Source: an uncultured Coriobacteriaceae bacterium (GTDB taxonomy: Bacteria; Actinomycetota; Coriobacteriia; Coriobacteriales; Eggerthellaceae). From it: 64,000 nucleotides of DNA. The position numbers were made by a program, and so were the translations under genes. Location: positions 6,986 through 70,985 of the forward strand of contig URQU01000006.1 in NCBI GenBank assembly GCA_900550055.1, written 5' to 3'. Positions 55,577 to 63,946 of the stretch are shown here, in pieces. Within the stretch, counting starts at the first letter, position 1; each line of letters opens with the position of its first letter. Under the pieces are notes generated by a model. That model was not told the DNA's origin and ran no database searches. It saw only the letters and a list, made by a program, of their open reading frames with translations.

Positions 55577-58500
55577 ATGAACGCTGAACTTACCGAACGA
55601 ACCGAGGCAGTCCGCGAAACCGGGGCGGCCGCTGGCTTCACCGGCGCGCAATGCGCGAACGAAACGGCTGGTCGCGTGCATGCCGCACCCGCGGCAGCCG
55701 CAGCGCGCACGCCCGGCCTGTACCGATCCAGTTACGAACATGACGCGTGCGGCATCGGCGCGCTTGCCCACCTGAAGGGCCAGCGCAGCCACGCCATGCT
55801 CGACGACGCGCTTTCCGTGCTCGTGAACCTCGAACATCGCGGCGGCACCGGCCTGGAGCGCAACACCGGCGACGGCGCCGGCGTGCTGTTCCAGATCCCG
55901 CACCGCTTCTTCCGCAAGGAAGCCCAGAAGGAAGGCCAGCTGCTGCCCGACGAGGGCGATTACGGCGTGGCCATGCTCTTCTTCCCGCACGACGACCCCA
56001 CGGGCGTGCGCGATGCGAAGCGCACGTTCGAGGAGGGCTGCGCGAAGTGCGGCATCCCGCTGATGTTCTGGCGTGAGGTGCCCGTCGACCCGCACGACCT
56101 CGGCTCCACCGCGCAAGCTTGCATGCCCACCATCTTGCAGGCGTTCTTGCGCCGCCCGGCCGACGTTGACGCAGGTCAGGCGTTCGAGCGCAAGCTGTAC
56201 GTATGCCGCCGCACTATCGAGCGCGCCGCCGACGCCAACCCGGCGCTTGCGGGCAAGATCTTCTACGTGTGCTCCATGTCCTCCCGTACCATCGTATACA
56301 AGGGCATGTTGGTGGCCACGCAGATGCGCCGCTTCTTCACCGACCTCAACGACGCGGCGGTGGAGACCAGCCTGGCGCTTGTGCATTCGCGCTATTCCAC
56401 GAACACCACGCCCAGCTGGGAGCGCGCGCATCCGAATCGCTACATCATCCACAACGGCGAGATCAACACGCTGCGCGGCAACATCAGCTGGACACGCGCT
56501 CGCGAGCCGAAGCTGTACAGCCCGGCGCTGGGCGATGACCTGCGACGGGTGCTGCCCATCATCAACCGCGAGGGCTCGGACTCGGCAATCCTCGACAACG
56601 TGCTGGAGTTCCTGACCATGAACGGCCGTCCGCTCGACCGCGCCGTCACCATGATGATCCCCGAGCCGTGGGACCACAACGACCGCATCTCCGACAAGCG
56701 CCGCGCCTACGACGCGTACCAGTCCATGCTCATGGAGCCGTGGGACGGCCCGGCGGCCATCGCGTTCACCGACGGCCGCATGCTCGGCGCGGCGCTCGAC
56801 CGAAACGGCCTGCGCCCGGCGCGCTACTACGTCACCCGCGACGACTGGCTGATCCTGTCGTCGGAGGTGGGCACCATCGACGTCGACCCGGCAAACGTGC
56901 TGCAGGCCGGTTGCCTGGGCCCCGGCGAGATGCTCGAGGTGGACCCGGGCCAGGGCCGCGTCATCTGGAACGACGAGATCCGCAACCGTTACGCCAACGA
57001 GAAGCCGTACCGCGATTGGCTGGACGAGGAGACGCTGGCGGTCGACGATCTGGAGGCCCCGGCGCCCGGCAAGCTGCCCGCTGAGCGCGACGCGAACGTG
57101 GGTTTCACGCGCCGTTTGGCGAAGCTGGGCTACCGCTACGACGACGTGCAGGAGCTGGTGCGCCCCATGGCCGAGCAGGGCAAGGTGCCCCTGGCATCCA
57201 TGGGCACCGACGCCCCGCTGGCGTGCCTGTCGAAGCGCCAGCGCAGCTTCTTCGATTACTTCAACCAGCTGTTCGCCCAGGTCACGAACCCGCCGATCGA
57301 TGCGCTGCGCGAAAGCTTCGTCACCAGCAGCGTGCTGTACGTGGGCAACCACGGCAACATGCTCGAGGACTGCCGCGACACGTGCCGCCTGGTGCGCCTG
57401 GAAAGCCCCATGCTCACGCATGACGAGTTCGACCGCCTGTGCGCCATCGATCGCGTCGGCTTCAAGACGCAGCGCTTCGCGTGCGCTTATGACCGCGATG
57501 CCGCCGAGGGCGCGCTCGAGGAGGCGCTTACCGAGCTGTGCGTCGACGTCGAGCAGGCGGTGCGCGATGGCGTGAACCTGGTCGTGCTGACCGACCGCAC
57601 GGCGGAAGGCGAAGTGCCCATCCCCAGCCTGCTGTCGCTGGCTGCCGTGCACAACCACCTGATCGCCGTGGGCCTGCGCACCGACGCCGACCTGATCGTC
57701 GAGACCGGCGACGCGATGCGCGCGCACGATTTCGCCTGCTTGGTGGGCTATTCCGCGTCGGGCATCTACCCGTATGCGGCGCACGAGTGCATCCGCGACC
57801 TGTGCGAGCGCGGCGAGATCTCGATCCCCGGCGATGAGGCCGTGGCCAACTACGACCGCGCCGTTGTGGCCGGCATCACCTCCATCATGTCGAAGATGGG
57901 CATCTCCACGATGCAGGGCTACCACAGCGCGCAGATCTTCGAGATCTTGGGCCTGGACGATTCCCTGGTGGAGAAGTATTTCACGCACACCTCCACGCGC
58001 ATCGGCGGCCTGGATGCCGCCGGCGTGCAGCGCGAGCTCAACGAGCGCTACGACAGCGCCCTGGCACTGGAGAAGAGCCCCTCGCCCGAGCAGCTTCCCA
58101 CGCTCGGCGTCACCGCGTGGCGCCCGCTTGGCGGCGAGGAGCACCTGATCAACCCGCAAACCATCTACCTGCTGCAACGCGCTTGCCGCGAGGGCGACTA
58201 CGACCTGTTCCGCGAGTACAGCGCCGCGTGCCACGTGCCCGGGCGTGCGGTCACGCTGCGCGATCTCATGGACTTTGCGCCGACGCGCCAGCCGGTGCCG
58301 CTGGACGAGGTTGAACCCGCGAGCGAGATCGTCAAGCGCTTCAACACCGGCGCCATGAGCTATGGCTCCATCTCCAAGGAAGCGCACGAGTGCTTGGCAA
58401 TCGCCATGAACCGTCTGGGCGGTCGCAGCAACACCGGCGAGGGCGGCGAGGACCCGGCGCGCGAGACGCCGCTTGCCAACGGCGACAGCAAATGCAGCGC

Positions 58501-60295
58501 CATCAAGCAGGTGGCGTCGGGCCGCTTCGGCGTGACCAGCCGTTACCTGTCGAGCGCCATCGAGATTCAAATCAAGATGGCCCAGGGCGCAAAACCCGGC
58601 GAAGGCGGCCACCTGCCCGGCAAGAAGGTGTACCCGTGGATCGCGGAGGTTCGCCGCTCCACGCCGGGCGTGGGCCTGATCTCCCCGCCGCCGCACCACG
58701 ACATCTACTCCATCGAGGACCTGGCGGAGCTCATCTTCGACCTGAAGAACGCCAACCCCGATGCGCGCGTGTCCGTGAAGCTGTGCGCGCTGGCGGGCGT
58801 GGGCACCATCGCCACCGGTGTGGCGAAGGGCGGCGCCGACAAGATCACCATCGCCGGTCACAATGGCGGCACGGGCGCGGCCCCGCGCGACTCCATCTAC
58901 CATGCGGGCATCCCGTTCGAGATCGGCCTGGCGGAAACCCAGCAGACGCTTTTGCGCAACGGCTTGCGCAGCCGCGTGGTCGTGGAGACCGACGGCAAGC
59001 TCATGTGCGGCCGCGACGTGGCCATGGCGGCCCTGCTCGGTGCCGAGGAGTTCGGCTTCGCCACTATGCCGCTGGTTGCCATGGGCTGCATGATGCAACG
59101 CGACTGCCAGCAGGACACCTGCCCGGTGGGCATTGCCACGCAGAACTGCAAGCTGCGCGGCTGTTTCGCCGGCAAGCCCGAGTACGTGGTGAACTTCATG
59201 ATGTTCGTGGCCGAGGAGCTGCGCGAGATCATGGCCAAGTTGGGCTTCCGTACCGTCGACGAGATGGTCGGCCACCCCGAGTGCCTGCGCCAGGTGGAGG
59301 TGCCCGGCAACTGGAAGGCCAACGAGATGGACCTGTCCGACATGCTGGCGCCCGCGACCTGCGAGTTCGGCCGTGCCATCCCCGGCGCGGACGGTCGCCA
59401 CTTCCTGCCGTCCATGGCGGCGGATTGCCAGCTTGACAAGTCGCTCGACGCCACGCTGTTCATCCCGTACACCGCAAGCGCGCGCGAGCACCTGAAGCCT
59501 ATCCGCTTCCGTGCCGACATCGACAACGTGAACCGCTGCGTGGGCACCATGCTGGGCAGCCAGGTGACGCGTCAGCATCCCGAGGGCCTGCCCGAGGGGT
59601 CCATCACCGTGGACTGCGACGGCTCCGGCGGCCAGAGCTTCGGCGCGTTTCTGCCCCGCGGCGTGACGCTCAACATCACCGGCGATGCCAACGACTACTT
59701 CGGCAAGGGCCTCTCCGGCGGCATCCTGACGGTGCGCCCGCCTGAGACCGCAACGTACAAGTTCGACGAGAACGTGGTCATCGGCAATGTGGCGTTCTAC
59801 GGCGCCACCAGCGGCAAGGGCTTCGTTAACGGCCTGTCCGGCCAGCGTTTCGCCGTGCGCAACTCCGGCGCCACCGTGGTGGTGGAGGGCGTGGGCAACC
59901 ATGGCTGTGAGTACATGACCGGCGGCGTGGCGCTGATCTTGGGCGAGGTCGGGCCGAACTTCGCGGCCGGCATGTCCGGCGGCGTGGCCTACGTCTACGA
60001 CAAGTTCGGCACGCTGGCCGCCAACTGCAACCAGGACATGGTTCGCCTGTGCGAGCCCTCCGCCGACGAGATCGAGCTGATCCGCGGCCTGATCGAGGAG
60101 CATGCCGAGCGCACGCAAAGCCCGCGCGGCATCAAGCTGCTGTACCAGTTCAACACGCTGAAGCGCCACTTCGTGAAGGTCATCCCGCGCGATTACGAGC
60201 GCGTGATGAACGTGGTGGCCGAGGCCGAGACGGCAGGCAAATCGCGCACCGATGCGCTGCAGATCGCATTCGATGCCATGACGGAAGGGAAGTAG
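55577..60295 (+). CDS. gltB: Glutamate synthase, large subunit
   Basis: Uses glutamine amide nitrogen to convert 2-oxoglutarate to glutamate. The 1572 residues contain a class II amidotransferase domain whose catalytic Cys58 (HDACGIGAL) becomes N-terminal after loss of an unusually long 57-residue propeptide. A central domain follows, then the FMN/synthase domain (GAMSYGSISKEAHE, GEGGHLPGKKV). The 3Fe-4S motif is C-x5-C-x4-C at Cys1171, Cys1177 and Cys1182, and the end is a GXGXG beta-helix (SGGILTVRPPE). GAAGGACC lies just before the ATG at 55577. gltD follows 3 bases downstream. Confidence 0.97.
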   Translation: MNAELTERTEAVRETGAAAGFTGAQCANETAGRVHAAPAAAAARTPGLYRSSYEHDACGIGALAHLKGQRSHAMLDDALSVLVNLEHRGGTGLERNTGDGAGVLFQIPHRFFRKEAQKEGQLLPDEGDYGVAMLFFPHDDPTGVRDAKRTFEEGCAKCGIPLMFWREVPVDPHDLGSTAQACMPTILQAFLRRPADVDAGQAFERKLYVCRRTIERAADANPALAGKIFYVCSMSSRTIVYKGMLVATQMRRFFTDLNDAAVETSLALVHSRYSTNTTPSWERAHPNRYIIHNGEINTLRGNISWTRAREPKLYSPALGDDLRRVLPIINREGSDSAILDNVLEFLTMNGRPLDRAVTMMIPEPWDHNDRISDKRRAYDAYQSMLMEPWDGPAAIAFTDGRMLGAALDRNGLRPARYYVTRDDWLILSSEVGTIDVDPANVLQAGCLGPGEMLEVDPGQGRVIWNDEIRNRYANEKPYRDWLDEETLAVDDLEAPAPGKLPAERDANVGFTRRLAKLGYRYDDVQELVRPMAEQGKVPLASMGTDAPLACLSKRQRSFFDYFNQLFAQVTNPPIDALRESFVTSSVLYVGNHGNMLEDCRDTCRLVRLESPMLTHDEFDRLCAIDRVGFKTQRFACAYDRDAAEGALEEALTELCVDVEQAVRDGVNLVVLTDRTAEGEVPIPSLLSLAAVHNHLIAVGLRTDADLIVETGDAMRAHDFACLVGYSASGIYPYAAHECIRDLCERGEISIPGDEAVANYDRAVVAGITSIMSKMGISTMQGYHSAQIFEILGLDDSLVEKYFTHTSTRIGGLDAAGVQRELNERYDSALALEKSPSPEQLPTLGVTAWRPLGGEEHLINPQTIYLLQRACREGDYDLFREYSAACHVPGRAVTLRDLMDFAPTRQPVPLDEVEPASEIVKRFNTGAMSYGSISKEAHECLAIAMNRLGGRSNTGEGGEDPARETPLANGDSKCSAIKQVASGRFGVTSRYLSSAIEIQIKMAQGAKPGEGGHLPGKKVYPWIAEVRRSTPGVGLISPPPHHDIYSIEDLAELIFDLKNANPDARVSVKLCALAGVGTIATGVAKGGADKITIAGHNGGTGAAPRDSIYHAGIPFEIGLAETQQTLLRNGLRSRVVVETDGKLMCGRDVAMAALLGAEEFGFATMPLVAMGCMMQRDCQQDTCPVGIATQNCKLRGCFAGKPEYVVNFMMFVAEELREIMAKLGFRTVDEMVGHPECLRQVEVPGNWKANEMDLSDMLAPATCEFGRAIPGADGRHFLPSMAADCQLDKSLDATLFIPYTASAREHLKPIRFRADIDNVNRCVGTMLGSQVTRQHPEGLPEGSITVDCDGSGGQSFGAFLPRGVTLNITGDANDYFGKGLSGGILTVRPPETATYKFDENVVIGNVAFYGATSGKGFVNGLSGQRFAVRNSGATVVVEGVGNHGCEYMTGGVALILGEVGPNFAAGMSGGVAYVYDKFGTLAANCNQDMVRLCEPSADEIELIRGLIEEHAERTQSPRGIKLLYQFNTLKRHFVKVIPRDYERVMNVVAEAETAGKSRTDALQIAFDAMTEGK

Positions 60296-60298
60296 GAG

Positions 60299-61786
60299 AT
60301 GGGAAAGCCCGGAGCATTTTTGGAACACGGCCGCTGCGCCCACGGCCTGCGTCCCGTGCAAGAGCGAAGCCGCGATTTCGACGAGCTGTACGAGCCCGTG
60401 CCGGAGGAGCGGACGCGTGAGCAGGCAAGCCGTTGCATGGCATGCGGCGTGGCGTTTTGCCAGGTGGGAGCGCCGTTTGGGAAGGCAAGGCCTTCCGGTT
60501 GCCCGCTGCACAACCTGATCCCCGAGTGGAACGACCTGGTGTGGCGCGGCCAGTGGGAGCAGGCTGCCGAGCGCTTGGCGCTGACCAGCCCCATGCCCGA
60601 GTTCACCAGCCGCGTGTGCCCGGCCTTGTGCGAGGCGGCGTGCAACCTTGCCCGCAACGACGAGGCCGAGACCATCCACGACAACGAGCGCGCCATCTCC
60701 GATTGGCAGTGGGCCCACGGCGGGCCGCGCCGCTTTGAGCCGGCGGGGCCGGATGCGCCGAGCGTCGCCGTGGTAGGCTCGGGCCCGGCGGGCTTGGTAG
60801 CCGCGTGGGACTTGGCGCGTCGCGGGGCGCGCGTGTGCGTGGTCGAGCGCCATGACCGCGCCGGCGGCCTGCTCATGTACGGCATCCCGAACATGAAGCT
60901 GGACAAATCGGTGGTCAAGCGCCGCACCGACTTGATGGCTGAGCTGGGTATCGAGTTCCGTCTAGGCGTCGACGCGGCGGATGCCGATGTTGCCGCGGGG
61001 CTGGTGGCGGAGTTCGAAGCCGTGGTGGTTGCCGCGGGCGCCTGCAAGGCGCGCGGCGTGGGAGCGGAAGGCTTCGACGCCGGCGTTGCCGCGGGGGATG
61101 TGGTGTACGCGGTGGATTACCTGACCGAGCAGACGCGTGCCTTGCTCGAGGGCCGCAAGCCGGCCATCAGCGCCGAGGGCAAGGACGTGGTGGTCATCGG
61201 CGGCGGCGACACGGGCAACGACTGCATGGGCACCGCGGTGCGCCAGGGCGCGCGCACGGTTCGCCAGCTGGAATATGGCGCGCGTGCGCCGAAGGAGCGC
61301 GCGGCGTCGAACCTGTGGCCCGAATGGCCTAACGTGGCCAAGACCGATTACGGTCAGGAGGAAGCTATCGCGTTGCAGGGCGATGACCTGCGCGAATGGT
61401 GCGCCGATACGCAGAAGGTGCTGTTGGACGACGCCGGGCATGTGCGCGGTCTGCAGGTGCGCTCGTTCGACTGGTCCGCTGGCAAGCCCGAGCCTGTGGA
61501 AAGCTCCGAGCGCGAGGTCGATGCGCAGCTGGTGCTGGTGGCCTGCGGTTTCGCGGGTCCGGAAGGCGGCGTGTTCGATGCGTTCGGCGTGCCGCTGGCA
61601 ACGCAGGGCCGTCCGCTTCCGGTGATGGCTGCCGGCGATTCGCATCGCGCTATGCGTGCCGCGGGCAAGGATGACGCCGCCGTGTACGTTGCCGGCGATG
61701 CCCGCACGGGCAGCAGCCTGGTGGTCAACGCCATGGCCGACGCCCTTAAGTGCGCAGCCGAGGTAGCTGGCGACCTGGGGTTGTAG
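60299..61786 (+). CDS. gltD: Glutamate synthase, small subunit
   Basis: FAD/iron-sulfur subunit that passes NADPH electrons to GltB. The 495 residues have an N-terminal Cys-rich 4Fe-4S domain (CMACGVAFCQ, GCPLHNLIPEWN, CPALCEAACN). The FAD Rossmann motif is VVGSGPAGLVAAWDLARRG and the NADPH motif is VVIGGGDTGNDCMG; a C-terminal GDARTGSSLVVNAMADA follows. GGAAGTAGGAG overlaps the gltB stop region. With glnN at 12.8 kb it completes GS/GOGAT. Confidence 0.97.
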   Translation: MGKPGAFLEHGRCAHGLRPVQERSRDFDELYEPVPEERTREQASRCMACGVAFCQVGAPFGKARPSGCPLHNLIPEWNDLVWRGQWEQAAERLALTSPMPEFTSRVCPALCEAACNLARNDEAETIHDNERAISDWQWAHGGPRRFEPAGPDAPSVAVVGSGPAGLVAAWDLARRGARVCVVERHDRAGGLLMYGIPNMKLDKSVVKRRTDLMAELGIEFRLGVDAADADVAAGLVAEFEAVVVAAGACKARGVGAEGFDAGVAAGDVVYAVDYLTEQTRALLEGRKPAISAEGKDVVVIGGGDTGNDCMGTAVRQGARTVRQLEYGARAPKERAASNLWPEWPNVAKTDYGQEEAIALQGDDLREWCADTQKVLLDDAGHVRGLQVRSFDWSAGKPEPVESSEREVDAQLVLVACGFAGPEGGVFDAFGVPLATQGRPLPVMAAGDSHRAMRAAGKDDAAVYVAGDARTGSSLVVNAMADALKCAAEVAGDLGL

Positions 61787-61844
61787 GGAGCTGGCAGGGC
61801 GTAAGCCTGCCGGGCGTTGGGGGTCAAGTTGCGGGGAAGCGGGC

Positions 61845-62045
61845 GGTTTGCCCTGCTTCCCCGTTCGATGCCCATGCTGTGACGAAGTTAGCCGAATATC
61901 GGATGCATTATTGCGCTTCCCTGATTCGTGCAATAGCATATTCGGCTACTGTTAATCACAACGAAATCGGAGTCGCATGTCTCGTCGCCAAGCCACCTCA
62001 CGCATCCTCTTCATCTGCCACGGCAACATCTGCAGGTCGACCATG
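61845..62045 (+). repeat. Left copy of a 200-bp direct repeat
   Basis: From GGTTTGCCCTGCTTCC to GTCGACCATG this 201-base stretch matches 63175-63376 with only scattered substitutions and one indel. It carries the upstream region and the first 23 codons of the phosphatase gene. Confidence 0.92.
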
Positions 62046-62048
62046 TAA
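61977..62048 (+). pseudogene. Truncated low-molecular-weight phosphatase gene start
   Basis: Twenty-three codons (ATG to TAA) that match the N terminus of the intact gene at 63308 except for one substitution (Thr for Ile at codon 7). The catalytic loop CHGNICRS is retained, but homology ends exactly after the codon for Met23, where a stop follows. It is the left-hand remnant of a duplication or insertion. Confidence 0.9.
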
Positions 62049-62274
62049 TGGTGTATAAGTGCGGGTCAGAAGGGAATAGTTAGATTTCATAGGTAGTTCG
62101 TTGCGACGATTTTACAACAAACGATTCGAGTCCAAGCACGACAACGCGATAGCGAATTGCCTCAAGGTGATTTGAGTCGTATAACGCATCCCGACGTTTG
62201 AAGCGCGGGAGCTAATCGTGGCGATTTTGACGCAAAGGGTGGAGAGACTGCCTTGCCGATGCTACAATGACGGC

Positions 62275-62361
62275 ACTAGCGAAGCCCGCTATGGTTTAAG
62301 TCACTCGGGCGGCGCGGATTGGTTGAGGGGTCGTAGTTCCAGCTACGGCCCTTCTTTGTTT
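62275..62361 (+). ncRNA. Candidate antisense antitoxin RNA (RNAII-like)
   Basis: An extended -10 TGCTACAAT (TACAAT at 62263-62268) predicts a start near 62275. The unit ends in a hairpin at 62325-62354 (GAGGGGTCGTAG with CTACGGCCCTTC) followed by TTTGTTT. No open frame fits the roughly 86-base transcript. Its first bases include AGCGAAGCCCGCTAT (62278-62292), which is directly repeated as AGCGCCGCCCGCTAC at 62503-62517 in the leader of the facing toxin gene. GCCCGCUA of this RNA can therefore pair with UAGCGGGC of the toxin mRNA. This matches the known RNAII of par loci in layout. Confidence 0.6.
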
Positions 62362-62389
62362 CCTACCTTGCCACCTGCTTGCTGCTGTC

Positions 62390-62482
62390 TTACTTCCTAT
62401 CGTCGAAATATCGCCACACCTCGAAGAGGAATGCCCCGATCGTGGCCAGGGCTGCAACGAGATAAATAGTCTGCTCGAACAT
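62390..62482 (-). CDS. Candidate Fst/Ldr-like membrane toxin peptide
   Basis: A 30-residue peptide with one hydrophobic span (IYLVAALATIGAFLF) followed by an aromatic, charged tail EVWRYFDDRK. AAGGAGG at 62491-62497 lies 8 bases before the ATG, one of the best ribosome sites in the window, and a perfect TATAAT is at 62542-62547. Fst- and Ldr-type toxins are similarly short, with a single span, a tryptophan or charged residue at its end and a charged tail. A convergent short RNA unit faces it. It could also be a phage holin-like or other small membrane peptide. Confidence 0.7.
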   Translation of the reverse strand: MFEQTIYLVAALATIGAFLFEVWRYFDDRK

Positions 62483-62541
62483 AGGCTTCGCCTCCTTACG
62501 AAAGCGCCGCCCGCTACAGGCTTGCTAGTACCGTGGGTGGG

Positions 62542-62547
62542 ATTATA
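62542..62547 (-). promoter_or_regulatory. Promoter -10 box of the candidate toxin gene
   Basis: On the minus strand TATAAT is exact and predicts a start near 62535. That gives a leader of about 52 bases that includes the 62503-62517 repeat, and a transcript of about 210 bases if it ends at the shared hairpin. No good -35 box was seen. Confidence 0.65.
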
Positions 62548-62555
62548 TCGGCTAA

Positions 62556-63068
62556 TCACGAAGAGCGCTATGCAGGGCGGTCTACGATTCGGGCGAAGAA
62601 GGCAAAGAGGTTTGCTTCTCGAAGCAAAAGCGCTCATCAATCCAGAAAGCTGATCGCGATGAATATGACGCTGAAACTATGTATGCATTGATTCAGACGT
62701 GCGATCCTTCGCTGACCAAGGACGAAGTTCGCGCTATCGGGAGCGAAGTCATCGCCAAATACGAGTCGCTCGGTTCGGGCAAGGGAATGGGCCAAGCCTC
62801 AAAGAACGGAATCACCTATTCGCTAGCAAGCTCAAGCGGCCGGATCGTGAGCGCAAAAGTAGGGTAAAAAGCTGCACAAGAGAAAGAGCAACGCAGAATC
62901 GAGAAGGAGAGCAAAAGCGCCGGGAATTCGCAAATCGTTTATTGGGTGTCCGGGGGCAAGGTCTACCACACCACTCCGGATTGTCCGACGCTGAAGCGTT
63001 CGTCGGGAATCCATAGCGGGTCGATTTCCGCAAGCGGGAAAAGTCGGTGCTGTAAAGTTTGCGGTTAA
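62556..63068 (+). pseudogene. Broken gene with C-terminal cysteine domain
   Basis: One frame runs from 62556 to 63068, interrupted only by TAA at 62865-62867. The first part (from about VYDSGEEGKEVCFSKQK) lacks a start codon with a ribosome site; an internal ATG at 62679 gives 62 codons. After the stop the same frame continues as QRRIEKESKSAGNSQIVYW and then GGKVYHTTPDCPTLKRSS, ending KSRCCKVCG. The last part has the VYxxxxGKxYHxxPxCxxLK...CKxCG layout of a small Cys/His domain common in bacterial surface or nuclease-associated proteins. The gene is probably inactive. Confidence 0.7.
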
Positions 63069-63174
63069 GAGTTCTCGTGGCGTCCGCTTAATCGATGCGT
63101 AGGGCGGCGCTCTGGTTGGGCCGCCCTATGGTAAAGCACGCATGACACAACATTTCAGATACGCTTGCTGAAAG

Positions 63175-63376
63175 GGTTTGCCCCCGCTTCCCCGTTCGGT
63201 GCCTAAGCTGTGGCGAAGTTAGCCGAATATCGGATGCATTATTGCGCTTCCTTGATTCGTGCAATAGCATATTCAGCTACTGCTAATCACAATCGAATCG
63301 GAGTCGCATGTCTCGTCGTCAAGCCATCTCACGCATCCTCTTCATCTGCCACGGCAATATCTGCAGGTCGACCATG
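63175..63376 (+). repeat. Right copy of the 200-bp direct repeat
   Basis: Matches 61845-62045. Here homology continues into an intact gene, so this is the functional promoter and gene start. The shared part includes GTTAGCCGAATATCGGATGC and the ATG with its first 22-23 codons. Confidence 0.92.
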
Positions 63377-63859
63377 GCCCAGTTCGTGATGCAGGACCTG
63401 GTGAACAAGGCGGGGTTGGCCGACGTCCTGTTCGTCGATTCCGCCGCCACCACCAATGACGAGATCGGGCATCCGCCGCATCACGGCACGGTTGGCAAGC
63501 TCAAGCAGGTGGGCGTGCCGGTGCTGCCGCATCGCGCTCGCAAGGTTCGTGCCGACGAGTACGATGAGTGGAACCTGTTCGTGTACATGGACGACGAGAA
63601 CGAGCGCCACCTGAGCCGTATCTTCGGAAGCGATCCGGAGACGAAATGCGTGCGTCTGCTCGCGTTCGCGCCCGGTGCGGGGCTGATTGGCGAGGACGGG
63701 AAAGCCCTTCCCGATGCGCAGGATTCGCGCACGATCGCGCAAGCCGGCGCGAACGCAGCCGACGTGGCCGACCCCTGGTTCACCGGCAACTTCGATGACA
63801 CCTATCGCGACGTGCTGGTCGGCTGCAAAGGCCTCCTGACCTGGTGCCAAGCGCAATAA
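63308..63859 (+). CDS. Low-molecular-weight protein tyrosine phosphatase
   Basis: Arsenate-reductase-like cysteine phosphatase that removes phosphate from phosphotyrosine. The 183 residues begin with a short basic stretch and the P-loop FICHGNICRST (nucleophile Cys14, Arg20). The aspartate general acid is in ADPWFTGNFDDTY. The length is typical. In other bacteria such enzymes often pair with a tyrosine kinase for exopolysaccharide export, but none is adjacent. CGGAG lies 4 bases before the ATG. A truncated copy of its start lies 1.3 kb upstream. Confidence 0.93.
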   Translation: MSRRQAISRILFICHGNICRSTMAQFVMQDLVNKAGLADVLFVDSAATTNDEIGHPPHHGTVGKLKQVGVPVLPHRARKVRADEYDEWNLFVYMDDENERHLSRIFGSDPETKCVRLLAFAPGAGLIGEDGKALPDAQDSRTIAQAGANAADVADPWFTGNFDDTYRDVLVGCKGLLTWCQAQ

Positions 63860-63874
63860 CATACGCTCGTTAAA

Positions 63875-63910
63875 CGGGGCCGCCGGCAGATATGCCAGCG
63901 GCCCCGCGAA
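63875..63910 (+). terminator. Phosphatase gene terminator
   Basis: CGGGGCCGCCGGC pairs with GCCAGCGGCCCCG (one mismatch) around AGATAT, 16 bases after the stop codon, with CGAACGTTTT after it. Confidence 0.8.
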
Positions 63911-63946
63911 CGTTTTCGGGGAGAGCGGCGGGCGGCCTGACGGTTG

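Noticed and set aside
55436..60853. A minus-strand open frame of about 1800 codons opposite gltB and gltD.
   Set aside because: It mirrors high-GC codon bias of two secure genes, is rich in Arg, His, Ala and Leu without any motif, and spans two genes and a promoter region.
62296..62640. A 114-codon minus-strand frame covering the toxin candidate.
   Set aside because: It reads a different frame from the 30-codon gene, lacks a ribosome site and has Arg/Ser-rich shadow composition.
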